Source: Bin87 sp034423595 (GTDB taxonomy: Bacteria > Chloroflexota > Dehalococcoidia > Lucifugimonadales > UBA3495). From it: DNA of 64,000 bases. This document shows, one piece after another, positions 56,840-64,000 of the stretch. How positions within the stretch are numbered: the first letter of the stretch is position 1; the number at the start of each line of letters is the position of its first letter. Where the stretch lies: NCBI GenBank assembly GCA_965207025.1, contig OZ242258.1:3038001-3102000 (forward strand), in the 5' to 3' direction. A model generated the notes under the pieces. It did not search any database. It was not told where the DNA came from and was given only the letters and a program-made list of their open reading frames with translations. A program made the position numbers and the translations under genes.

Positions 56840-57618
56840 GGGATGTCTCCCTTGTTCGCAATCTCGGTTCCCAAGCGCGCCAATTCACCGAATAGCGCTG
56901 TTATCTTGTCGGCTGGGATGAGGGATGCTGTGGGTGCAGTATTAATGTCCAATTCTAGCCTGCTAGCGAAATGAGGATTAGGATCCGGCACCAATATTCC
57001 ACTAGCTGGCGCCAGTGAAATCGCGATGGACCCACTGATGGAAACAGACCATTTTGTCAAACGGTTGATCGTAATCCCATCGACCTCTCTCGATATACTG
57101 GGGCGGTTGATTTGATACAAAAAATCTACTGCGCCATCCAAATCCATCTTGACGTTCGGTAGGTATTTTTGCAACCCAGTGTACGCCGCCGCAATGTTAT
57201 CGACTGGTATTAGGAGAACCATGCCCAGAGCTACACGGTTTACCGAGCCGCACTGTTCTAACCCTTTACCTGACAGTTCCAGAAATGAGTCCAAAGTGTC
57301 TGAGAGCGTACCGATCACAGGAAAGCCCGAACGGGGTTGATTCGGAGCTCTACCTGGGGGAATCAATCTCCAATCTACCCTCTCGGGACGCCATTCGACA
57401 GCCAGCACATTTCCGCTCAATCTGCCGATTTGCCGGATGGACCCTTCCTGAGGACGCCGTCGCTCTTCTTCAGGTGGTGTCCCAACAACCGACTCCCACC
57501 AACCTTCTCGGACGTCGGATTCGGTGTGCGGCAGGAAAAACGCAGTTGTTCTAAGATGCTCGACCTGCCATTGGTCAAGACCTTTTTGCGAACCTGAATT
57601 ATCTGTGATGGTAGTCAT
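56836..57618 (-). CDS. Unrecognised protein (possibly TIGR04255-like), first gene of the cassette
   Basis: A 260-residue soluble protein: VEHLRTTAFFLPHTESDVRE, NRVALGMVLLIPVDNIAAAY, a W-rich strand (ITINRLTKWSVSISGSIAIS) and a C-terminal LELDINTAP..IPADKITALFGELARLGTEIANKGD. The order 'RVALR..I..L' then a strand ending in LDI(D/N) and a final helix is loosely like the sporadic TIGR04255 family, but I am not confident. First gene of the operon; no promoter was pinned down in the 267-bp upstream gap (57619-57885), which holds no gene. Confidence 0.6.
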   Translation of the reverse strand: MTTITDNSGSQKGLDQWQVEHLRTTAFFLPHTESDVREGWWESVVGTPPEEERRRPQEGSIRQIGRLSGNVLAVEWRPERVDWRLIPPGRAPNQPRSGFPVIGTLSDTLDSFLELSGKGLEQCGSVNRVALGMVLLIPVDNIAAAYTGLQKYLPNVKMDLDGAVDFLYQINRPSISREVDGITINRLTKWSVSISGSIAISLAPASGILVPDPNPHFASRLELDINTAPTASLIPADKITALFGELARLGTEIANKGDIP

Positions 57619-57885
57619 TAGTCAATTGCTGCAATGTAGCGTGTGGACGCGTCACGACACGGACCGGTGGCGTATCGGCCTCGGGCTCATTCTTGCCACA
57701 TAAGCCAAAAGCGTAGAACCGCTGACCTCTTCTTCATTTGGACGCAGCCGCTTCTGTCCCTTTTTGTACAGTCGTTGTTTCCATTATAACAATTGGATTT
57801 AACGAACCGTCCAGTGAGGGAGATTCCGGATCCGTCAAACAAACCGCCGTGCTGTGTCCAGACATAGTGTCAGGATCCGTCAGAG

Positions 57886-58683
57886 TCACGCGAGGAACCC
57901 CTCCACCAGGGTGACGAACTGCTCCGTCGCCTCCAGCTCGGGATGGTGGCCGCAGTTTTGGATGATTTCGAGGCGGCTGCCGGGGATGCGGCGGTGGTAT
58001 TCTTCGCCGGCGGATGCGGGGACTATGTTGTCCTGCGCGCCCCAGATTAGCAAGGTGGGGAGGCGCTCCAGGCGGTAGATCTGGTTCACCAGGCCCGGGT
58101 CGTGCATGTAGGGACGCCACGCGACGCGGCAGGTGGCCTCCATGCCCAACTCCCAGCGCTCCAGGATGTCCTCCTCCGGCTCGGCGGGACAGATGGTGCG
58201 GTACTCGGGGGTGCCGTCGGGGTCGGCCAGCGAGTCGCGGATGTACATGGGCGGCGTGACCTCGAAGATGTCGTAGATCTCGCCGCCGGGCGGACGGATG
58301 CCGCCGGCGCCCACGAGGATCAGGTGGCCGAACTGCTGCGGGCACATGGTCGCCAGCTCGGCGGCGATCCAGCCGCCCAGGGAGAAGCCCATCAGGTCGG
58401 CGCCCTCCAGGCCAAGCTTGTCCAGCGCGCCCAGGTACCAGATGGCCAGGTCGTGGATGCTCATGGACCAGTCCAGCACGTCGGAGCCGCCGATGCCGGG
58501 CAGCGACGGGATGTGCAGGGTGTGGTTCTGGGCGAGGGCCTGGTGGTAGCGCAGCCAGCCGGGATGTCCCAACTCGTCGGGCAGGATGACGAGGGGGGAG
58601 CCGGAACCGCCGGAGACGACCTCCACGTTGGAGCCGGCCACGTCGGTGATGCTGGAAGTCCAGGGCTGCGTTGCAGTAGTCAT
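57886..58683 (-). CDS. Alpha/beta hydrolase
   Basis: A 265-residue alpha/beta-fold hydrolase: GGSGSPLVILPDELGHPGWL (oxyanion region; HG is replaced by EL), nucleophile elbow GFSLGG with S101, Asp in LLIWGAQDNIVP and His in QNCGHHPELE. It resembles meta-cleavage-product and ester hydrolases. No signal peptide. Substrate unknown. A family A repeat lies just upstream of the start. Confidence 0.9.
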   Translation of the reverse strand: MTTATQPWTSSITDVAGSNVEVVSGGSGSPLVILPDELGHPGWLRYHQALAQNHTLHIPSLPGIGGSDVLDWSMSIHDLAIWYLGALDKLGLEGADLMGFSLGGWIAAELATMCPQQFGHLILVGAGGIRPPGGEIYDIFEVTPPMYIRDSLADPDGTPEYRTICPAEPEEDILERWELGMEATCRVAWRPYMHDPGLVNQIYRLERLPTLLIWGAQDNIVPASAGEEYHRRIPGSRLEIIQNCGHHPELEATEQFVTLVEGFLA

Positions 58684-58706
58684 AGCGTCAAAAGTCCTTC
58701 GTACAA

Positions 58707-58926
58707 TCCCCTCTACCTTGATGGGAGAGGGCTGGGGTGAGGGTGATGGTTCGACAGGGTCACCATGAGCGGTTTGGAATGGTGGCCTCGGTTATCATAG
58801 CCGGCGGCCTACGATGGCGCAAGTTGGGGGTTTTGTTTTACATCGATATACAGGATAGACAGGATGACTCTGCGAGGTTGAGATTCCACCCTCACCCCAT
58901 CCCTCTCCCATCAAGGGAGAGGGGGT
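58707..58926. repeat. Two family A palindromes with family D and GGATAGACAGGAT repeats between
   Basis: 58707-58743 (CCCCTCTACCTTGATGGGAG/CTGGGGTGAGGG) and 58888-58926 (ACCCTCACCCCATCCCTCTC/AAGGGAGAGGGGG) flank a family D unit (58748-58773) and a TACAGGATAGACAGGATGAC unit (58849-58868) also seen at 1398. They fill the 356-bp gap between the hydrolase and amidohydrolase. Confidence 0.8.
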
Positions 58927-59039
58927 TCTAATCTGGTATCATCCGCGCAGGCGGCGGGATTGCCACCCCCGCATCAAGTGCGGGGTCGCAATGACAGGTG
59001 GGTGGCGCTCGCTATGACAATGATGCAAGGAGGAAGACG

Positions 59040-59879
59040 ATGGCGCTGACGATTGATTGCCAGGTGCATGCTTACCAGCGGAACACGCCGGAACGCCCGT
59101 GGGTCGGGTTTCTGACCGGGCCGGAGGAGGTTACGGGGGACGACATGGTTGCCGCGATGGACGCGGTGGGTGTGGATGGCGCGATACTGATCTCGCCGTT
59201 CGCGATCTACGGGTACGACGCCAGCTACGCGCTGGAGGTGTACGCGCAGCATCCCACCAAGTTCGGGCTGGTGCGGCCCTTCGATCCCAACTCGGAGACC
59301 ATCGACGCGGACGTGGAGGCGTGGACATCGACGCCGGGCGTGGTGGGCTGCCGGATCATGCTGGCCAACAACGACTACGAGGCGGACCACCCCGGGCTGA
59401 ACGCCATCCTGGCGGCCGGCGGGCGCGCCGGCGTGCCGGTGAACATCATGGCGGCGGGCAAGCTGCCGCTGCTGCGTCAACTGGCCCAGCAGAACCCCGA
59501 CACGCAGATCATCATCGACCACCTGGGCATCGCGCAGCCGTTCAACCCGCCGCCGCCGGACGAGCCCTTCGCCGACCTGCCCAACGTGCTGTCGTGCGCG
59601 GAGCTGGACAACGTCGCGATCAAGATCTCGGGGGCGGGCACGCTGTCCCACGCGGGGTTCCCCTATCCCGACATCTGGGAGCCGGTGCATCGCATCTTCG
59701 ACGCTTACGGGCTGGAACGCTGCCTGTGGGGCACGGACTGGACGCGGGCGGTGGAACTGCTGACCTACGAGCAGGGCGTGGAGGCGTTCCGGCTTACCGA
59801 CACGCTGTCGGACTCGGACCGGGAGGTGCTGATGGGCGGCACGCTGGCGAACATCTACAAGTGGACGCCGGGGGGATAG
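59040..59879 (+). CDS. Amidohydrolase family 2 protein
   Basis: A 279-residue TIM-barrel hydrolase: ALTIDCQVHAYQRNTPERPW (metal region reads D-C-Q-V-H rather than DxHxH), MAAMDAVGVDGAILISPFAI, VRPFDPNSETIDADVEAWTS, IIIDHLGIAQP and CLWGTDWTRA. The strand 1 HxH is incomplete (QVH), so metal binding may be altered. Possible substrates are lactones or carboxylated rings (Amidohydro_2). AAGGAGG fixes ATG 59040. Confidence 0.88.
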   Translation: MALTIDCQVHAYQRNTPERPWVGFLTGPEEVTGDDMVAAMDAVGVDGAILISPFAIYGYDASYALEVYAQHPTKFGLVRPFDPNSETIDADVEAWTSTPGVVGCRIMLANNDYEADHPGLNAILAAGGRAGVPVNIMAAGKLPLLRQLAQQNPDTQIIIDHLGIAQPFNPPPPDEPFADLPNVLSCAELDNVAIKISGAGTLSHAGFPYPDIWEPVHRIFDAYGLERCLWGTDWTRAVELLTYEQGVEAFRLTDTLSDSDREVLMGGTLANIYKWTPGG

Positions 59880-59887
59880 CAGGGTCC

Positions 59888-59945
59888 TTCGACAGGCTCA
59901 GGATGAGCGGTTAACGACGTAGGGGCGGGTCTGAGACCCGCCCCC
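59888..59945. repeat. Family D unit and family B palindrome
   Basis: CTTCGACAGGCTCAGGATGA then GCGG, then GTAGGGGCGGGTCTGAGACC then CGCCCCC (59919-59945), after the amidohydrolase stop. Confidence 0.85.
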
Positions 59946-59977
59946 GTTGCTTGCGCTTTGCCGTCAGGCCAGGCTAG

Positions 59978-60685
59978 CTAGCCGCCGGCCGGGCGTCGCG
60001 CCATGATGATGGCGACCACGCCGATCACCGCAGCGACGATGGCCACGATGAGGGCGATGATGCCCATGGGGCTGGGGGCGCCGGCGGGGCCGACGGCTCC
60101 AGCGGGACCCTGGGAGCCCGGAGGGCCGGGAGGCCCGGCGATGCCCTGTTCACCCTGGGCTCCGGCGGCGCCAGCAGCGCCAGCGGGGCCGGCGGGACCC
60201 TGGGGACCCTGCGCGCCGGCGGGACCCATGGCTCCGTCTCTACCGGCGGGGCCAGGGACGCCCGGAGGACCCGGAGGACCGTCCTTGCCGTCGGACACTT
60301 CGGGCATGGACATGCTGCCCGTCAGGTTGGCGTCCAGCATGACGATCTCACGGCCGCCGGACATCCACTCGTACATGTACTCGGACGTGCGGTCGCCGAC
60401 CATGAAACTGACCATCATCTCGCCGCCGGTGGGCTGCATGAGCTCCAGCGGGCCGAACTTGCCGTTCTCCATCACCATGGTGGAGCCGACCTTCTGGTCG
60501 CCGGCCATGGCGACGATCATGGTGCCTTCGCCTACCGGCAGGCCGTCGGCCATGGCGGTGCCAAAGAGGAATGCTGGCGGCAGGTTGGCGCTGGGCGCTC
60601 CGTCCTGGGCTGAAACCAGGCCCAGGGGCAACGCCAGCAGCAGGGCGATCAGCCCCGCAGCCGCCAATGCTCCTAATCTCTTCAT
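59978..60685 (-). CDS. Collagen-like repeat membrane protein
   Basis: A 235-residue protein: signal peptide (LGALAAAGLIALLLALPLGL), a roughly 105-residue globular domain (ANLPPAFLFGTAMADGLPVG; VGSTMVMENGKFGPLELMQP), 24 uninterrupted Gly-X-Y triplets (residues 133-204) and a C-terminal membrane helix (MGIIALIVAIVAAVIGVVAI) with a basic tail. The Gly-X-Y run would form a triple helix, probably as a trimeric surface stalk. The globular part has the look of a carboxypeptidase-regulatory-like beta sandwich. The ATG has GGAG upstream. Confidence 0.88.
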   Translation of the reverse strand: MKRLGALAAAGLIALLLALPLGLVSAQDGAPSANLPPAFLFGTAMADGLPVGEGTMIVAMAGDQKVGSTMVMENGKFGPLELMQPTGGEMMVSFMVGDRTSEYMYEWMSGGREIVMLDANLTGSMSMPEVSDGKDGPPGPPGVPGPAGRDGAMGPAGAQGPQGPAGPAGAAGAAGAQGEQGIAGPPGPPGSQGPAGAVGPAGAPSPMGIIALIVAIVAAVIGVVAIIMARRPAGG

Positions 60686-60730
60686 ATCATTTGCTCCTGC
60701 TTTTGGGTGTTCCTCACCCCGCCCGCCTGT

Positions 60731-60868
60731 GGTTCGACAGGCTCACCATGAGCGCTTGGGGTGAGGGCCTTTTCTCGCTGTTGGCTGCTATTGCCTTTCA
60801 ACCTTTGTACGTATCCGCTTGGTGAAACGGATTGCCAGTGTAGGGGCGGGTTTGAAACCCGCCCCTAC
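60731..60868. repeat. Family D palindrome and family B palindrome
   Basis: GTGGTTCGACAGGCTCACCA then TGAGCGC, nested between CTCACCCC and GGGGTGAG arms (60715-60767), then GTAGGGGCGGGTTTGAAACC then CGCCCCTAC (60840-60868). They lie between the collagen-like and surface-protein genes. Confidence 0.8.
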
Positions 60869-60874
60869 GGGGCC

Positions 60875-63619
60875 TTACCAGATTTCCAGGTTCCAGCAGT
60901 CGTCGGCGGCGCAGGTGAAGTCGACCAGGCGGCCGTTCCAGTCCACGTCTTCATGGCTGTGGTCGACCAGGACCCAGTAGGGCTGGCCGGCGTGGAGCTC
61001 GGTCAACGTGTTCAGGTCGGCGAACTCGGGACGCGGGTCGAAGAACGTCCACTCCTTGCTGGTGTTGTTGAAGTGGAAGATGGCTTCCAGGCTGTCGCCG
61101 AGGCCGGAAACCGCGTCGGGCAGCGTGGAGGCCACGCCGGGGACTCCGGCTTCGGTCAGGACTTCAAACTGGGCCACGCGGGTCTCGTTGCCAACCTTCA
61201 CTTCCACCGGGTAGAAGCCCGGATCCAGGAAGGGCACCAGGATGTCGGACACGGTGGCGTCGCCTTCGCGGTCGGTGTTGACGTTGCGGCCGCCGAGGCG
61301 GTCAGCGCCGTCAATCCTGACGTGGTCAACCAGCGTGTACGGAGGCATTCCCTGGATTCCAATCGAGATGGTTTGTCCGGGACCTGCCGCTGCGGGAGTT
61401 ATGGTGATTTCGGCCGGCGCAACGTTGAAGGTAGTATCCTCTTCAATGTCGTCGCGTTCGCCGTCTTCGTAGATAGCCGTGACTTCGTGCTCGTCGCCGA
61501 TCTTGATGGTGCTACGGAGTTGGTACTCGTAGCGGAAGCGGCCCGTGCTGCCGATGTCGGCGTTGCGGGTGCGACCGTCCACCGTGATGGTTACCGAGTT
61601 ATCCTGGTCGGCGGTGCTGATGGGCCAGTTCTCGCCGCTGATGACGATGAAGTCGCGCGGGCTGGCCGTTTCCGGCGTCACCGTGAGAGTAGGCTCCAGG
61701 ATGGTCACGTCGGCCTCGCCTTCAAAGCCCCCCTGGTCAACGACCTTGATGGTATAGGTATCGTCGTCCAGGGTCGGGTTGTTGCTGGAGCTGGAAGCAG
61801 TCCACACCCGAACCGTCGCCGAGAACTCGCCGGAGCTGGTCGTCTTGACGTGGCGGGTAGCTCCACTGCCCTCGGTGCCGGCGTTGTCCACCACCAGAGG
61901 CTCGTCGTCAATGGTGATGTTGCTGACCAGGATGGTGGAGTTTTCGGTGAACCCGCTGCCAGAGATGATGACGCTCGCGTTGGGAGCCACTTCGGACTGG
62001 CTCAGCTTCAAGGTGGAAGCCTCCACGCTGAGGGAAGTGGTCTTGCGCGGCGAACCGCCGGGACCCTTGACCGCGATCTGGATGCTAGCGTCAAGGCCGC
62101 CGGGCAGGTCGAAGACGTAGTCGCTGCCGTCCCTGGTGGGAGTGAAGCAGTCGGTGTCGCCGCTGGCTGCGGTCCAGGTGCAGGTGGCGCCGAGGCTGAT
62201 CTCGCTCAGGTCGCCGCCGAAGTCCCGGGGCTTGAGCGTGATCTCGTCGCCGTAGCTGGCCGAAGTGGGGCTGACGGAGACGGAAGCCTCCAGTTCAAAC
62301 TCCTTGACGGCGCTGGCGAAGCGGGGGTTGCCGGCTTCGGAGTCCGCCGCACAGATGTAGTTGACTTTGCCACCGTCAAACTCGTCCTGGTGGACGGTGA
62401 AGGTGATGGTGAACTTGTCGTCGCTGCCCACCACAGCTTCGCCCAACTTCTCGCCCATGGTCATGACGTCCATGCAGCTGGGGGCGTCGCCGGTCTTCTT
62501 GACGAGGACCCTGGCTTCGGCGCCCACGCCGTTGTTGAAGCCGGTTCCGGTGATGGTGATTTCCTTGCCGCGACCGGCGTCCTCATCGGACAGGCTGATT
62601 TTGGCCTTGGTCTCCAGGTCGCTCAGCTTGACGTGCGCCGTGTTGTCGGCGTCGAACTCGGGAACGCTGGCGCCGGGGGCGAGGACCGTGTAGCCCACGC
62701 TGTGGCTGCCCGCTTCCGTCGGGTTCTTCACGCCGGCCTTGTCCAGCACCAGGCGGAGGTTCTTGGCGTCGTCGGCCGACCAGTCGTCAAAGCCGGTGTC
62801 GTTGCCGGGGTTCATGTCGGGGACGTAGATCCGGAGATCCCAGTCGTCGTCGCCGCCAAAGTGGTCGTCGTCGTCAACGGCCACGGAGTCGGTCACATAG
62901 ACGCGACCCGTGGTCCGGCCCACGAAATAAACCTGGCCCCGGTCGATGTCGCCAACCTGGAAGTCGTCCTCCAGGTAGAGAACTACGGAACTGCCCGCGG
63001 TCAGCTCGCCCGGGTTTCCGATGGTCAGCGTCAGCTTGACGCTGGAGCCGCCGGTAGTGCTGCTGCTCTCGATGGCGTCGTCCATCACGACGATGGGGAC
63101 CGTCACCGGCGAATCGTCCTCCACCGTCACGGTGATGGTGATGGAGGCGGAAGCGCCGTGGCTGTCCTCGGCCATTACCGTAACCATGGACTCGCCCGAC
63201 CGATCGCCGGACATGATGGTCACGCGTCCCGCTCTGGATGTCACGGTCACGCTGCCGCTGCTGACGTAGGCGTCGGTAATGGACAATGTGTCGTCTTCAT
63301 CAGGGTCTTCAAACAGTTGATCCACGCCAAGGGTGCGCGTCGTGCCTTCCGCCATGCTCAGCATGTTGGCGCCGTCAATAGCCATTGGGGCCTGGTTGGG
63401 CTCCGGCGTGGGCTCCGGCGTTGCCGGCGGCGGCGGCGGCGGCGGCGCGCCGGTGGGACCCGCGTCGGTGCCAGTGGGCGGCGGCGGCGGCGGCGGGGCC
63501 TGGGCCGCCGCGGACCCGGGCGATGCCGCGAACGCTACCATCATGGCCACCATCGCGATGACGGCGACGCCAATCATCAGCGACACTGGCCAGACGTGCT
63601 TTCTGGTTGTGTTGCTCAT
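60875..63619 (-). CDS. Large secreted surface protein with cadherin/IPT-like domains
   Basis: A 914-residue exported protein. Signal/anchor helix (SLMIGVAVIAMVAMMVAFAA), then two poly-Pro runs, a cadherin/Ig-like domain (ANMLSMAEGTTRTLGVDQLF; TVMAEDSHGASASITITV), a cohesin-like part (SVKLTLTIGNPGELTAGSSV), then several IPT/TIG-like modules each with an (I/V)xGxGF motif (EITITGTGFNNGV; SVIISGSGFTENST; VISGENWP) and a C-terminal module ending AGQPYWVLVDHSHED, as in other Chloroflexota surface proteins. Probable adhesion or cell-envelope role. ATG 63619 with AGGAGA upstream is chosen over 63745. Confidence 0.85.
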   Translation of the reverse strand: MSNTTRKHVWPVSLMIGVAVIAMVAMMVAFAASPGSAAAQAPPPPPPPTGTDAGPTGAPPPPPPPATPEPTPEPNQAPMAIDGANMLSMAEGTTRTLGVDQLFEDPDEDDTLSITDAYVSSGSVTVTSRAGRVTIMSGDRSGESMVTVMAEDSHGASASITITVTVEDDSPVTVPIVVMDDAIESSSTTGGSSVKLTLTIGNPGELTAGSSVVLYLEDDFQVGDIDRGQVYFVGRTTGRVYVTDSVAVDDDDHFGGDDDWDLRIYVPDMNPGNDTGFDDWSADDAKNLRLVLDKAGVKNPTEAGSHSVGYTVLAPGASVPEFDADNTAHVKLSDLETKAKISLSDEDAGRGKEITITGTGFNNGVGAEARVLVKKTGDAPSCMDVMTMGEKLGEAVVGSDDKFTITFTVHQDEFDGGKVNYICAADSEAGNPRFASAVKEFELEASVSVSPTSASYGDEITLKPRDFGGDLSEISLGATCTWTAASGDTDCFTPTRDGSDYVFDLPGGLDASIQIAVKGPGGSPRKTTSLSVEASTLKLSQSEVAPNASVIISGSGFTENSTILVSNITIDDEPLVVDNAGTEGSGATRHVKTTSSGEFSATVRVWTASSSSNNPTLDDDTYTIKVVDQGGFEGEADVTILEPTLTVTPETASPRDFIVISGENWPISTADQDNSVTITVDGRTRNADIGSTGRFRYEYQLRSTIKIGDEHEVTAIYEDGERDDIEEDTTFNVAPAEITITPAAAGPGQTISIGIQGMPPYTLVDHVRIDGADRLGGRNVNTDREGDATVSDILVPFLDPGFYPVEVKVGNETRVAQFEVLTEAGVPGVASTLPDAVSGLGDSLEAIFHFNNTSKEWTFFDPRPEFADLNTLTELHAGQPYWVLVDHSHEDVDWNGRLVDFTCAADDCWNLEIW

Positions 63620-63737
63620 CTGCTGTAATCTCCTTGTGAGATTGTTTTTGCCTGCTGCCGGGGAGCGCTTCCGGTCGGTTCGCACCTTGCGGGGCGCTCC
63701 CATAACAGCATTGTTCCTCACATCGGCTCTAATCGGG

Positions 63738-64000
63738 CTACTCAACGGTCACGATTCCCGACCAGTTGCTCCAATTGCTGTACGTCCAAGTGCCGTCTGT
63801 CTGTTCCTGACCGGCAACAACGATGAAGGCATACTCACCGCTGGGCAGGCCGGTAACGGTTGTGGACATAGCCTCACCATCCAACGAGTCAACGTAATCG
63901 CCGCTGCCGGTGGTGTAGCTGTGCGCGTACACCCACTGCGCGGTGGCGTTTGCCGCCGGCGTCCAGGTGATGGTCACACTGCCAGTGCCGCCGAAGGGGC
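63738..64000 (-). CDS. C-terminal part of a fibronectin-III-like surface protein (runs off the window)
   Basis: Open to the window's right edge. The visible 87 residues (PFGGTGSVTITWTPAANATA; STTVTGLPSGEYAFIVVAGQ; WSNWSGIVTVE) have the ITW.P...A..Y.v and L.pg..Y.F.V.A pattern of an Fn3 domain ending the protein. It lies 118 bp upstream of the large surface protein on the same strand, so both may belong to one surface operon. An internal ATG at 63977 is not the start. Confidence 0.75.
   Translation of the reverse strand, partial: PFGGTGSVTITWTPAANATAQWVYAHSYTTGSGDYVDSLDGEAMSTTVTGLPSGEYAFIVVAGQEQTDGTWTYSNWSNWSGIVTVE

Noticed and set aside
60761..63628. A 955-codon open frame on the plus strand opposite the surface protein
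   Set aside because: Antisense shadow of a high-G+C gene: the translation is valine/glycine/histidine-rich without domains, while the minus-strand product has a signal peptide and Ig/IPT-like modules.

Overview
This window is bacterial, high in G+C and densely coded. It most resembles a Chloroflexota genome of the Dehalococcoidia/SAR202 kind. The clues are substrate-binding lipoproteins with stalks of repeated VVTEQVEVEK, a MqnA (futalosine-route menaquinone) gene, a VLRF1-type release factor, DUF3500 and DUF3179 proteins, SDR/amidohydrolase/TPP-enzyme paralogues and a very large load of short palindromic repeats. The lineage is an inference. No rRNA, tRNA, CRISPR array or IS transposase was seen.

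Layout. 0-13 kb: VLRF1 release factor, a relBE/dinJ-yafQ-like module with a broken toxin, mutS2, a PIN/DUF433 toxin-antitoxin pair, a Xer recombinase, a SAM methyltransferase, a repeat-flanked DUF559 nuclease, glyA, a glutamine-synthetase-family ligase, a second broken TA module and a DUF3500 protein. 13.8-18.7 kb: a single-chain type IIG-like restriction-modification enzyme followed at once by a pentapeptide-repeat/FRG-domain gene split by a one-base frameshift. 19-31 kb: metabolism (CMD protein, two SDRs, TPP enzyme, metF-like, mqnA-like, quinone reductase, MBL hydrolase) with an intact HigBA-like pair and a secreted gluzincin. 31.8-44.7 kb: two Opp/Dpp-type uptake loci, each with a lipoprotein and two permeases but no ATPase, enclosing a GMC oxidoreductase, a VOC protein, an amidohydrolase and small unknown genes. 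45-50 kb: a DUF3179 lipoprotein with an in-frame UGA at a CxxC cysteine (candidate selenoprotein), leucine dehydrogenase, cyclophilin and two MFS carriers. 51.8-57.6 kb: a BstYI/BglII-type R-M pair, a TPP enzyme and an unrecognised three-gene overlapping cassette of lower G+C. 57.9-64 kb: an alpha/beta hydrolase, an amidohydrolase, a collagen-like membrane protein, a large IPT/Ig-like surface protein and the end of an Fn3-like protein.

The repeats form at least six families: (A) CCCTCACCC..CCCTCTCCC palindromes; (B) GTAGGGGCGGGTTTGAAACCCGCCCCTAC palindromes; (C) CATTGCGAGCGCAGCG inverted repeats; (D) TTCGACAGGCTCA palindromes; (E) GGATTCCGGCTTTCGCCGGAATGACG; and a MITE-like element with 22-bp terminal repeats GGTAGCGTTGCAA.TTAGGTGGTT. 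One MITE copy carries a clear 10-bp target duplication. The repeats sit between genes, at gene ends (supplying start or stop regions) and, in two genes, in frame inside the coding sequence. Two toxin genes end exactly at MITE termini.

Functionally, the stretch combines one-carbon metabolism (glyA, metF-like), amino-acid and amine handling (leucine dehydrogenase, GS-like ligase, peptide uptake), oxidation of small organics, ribosome rescue (VLRF1, MutS2) and a scattered set of defence or addiction genes.
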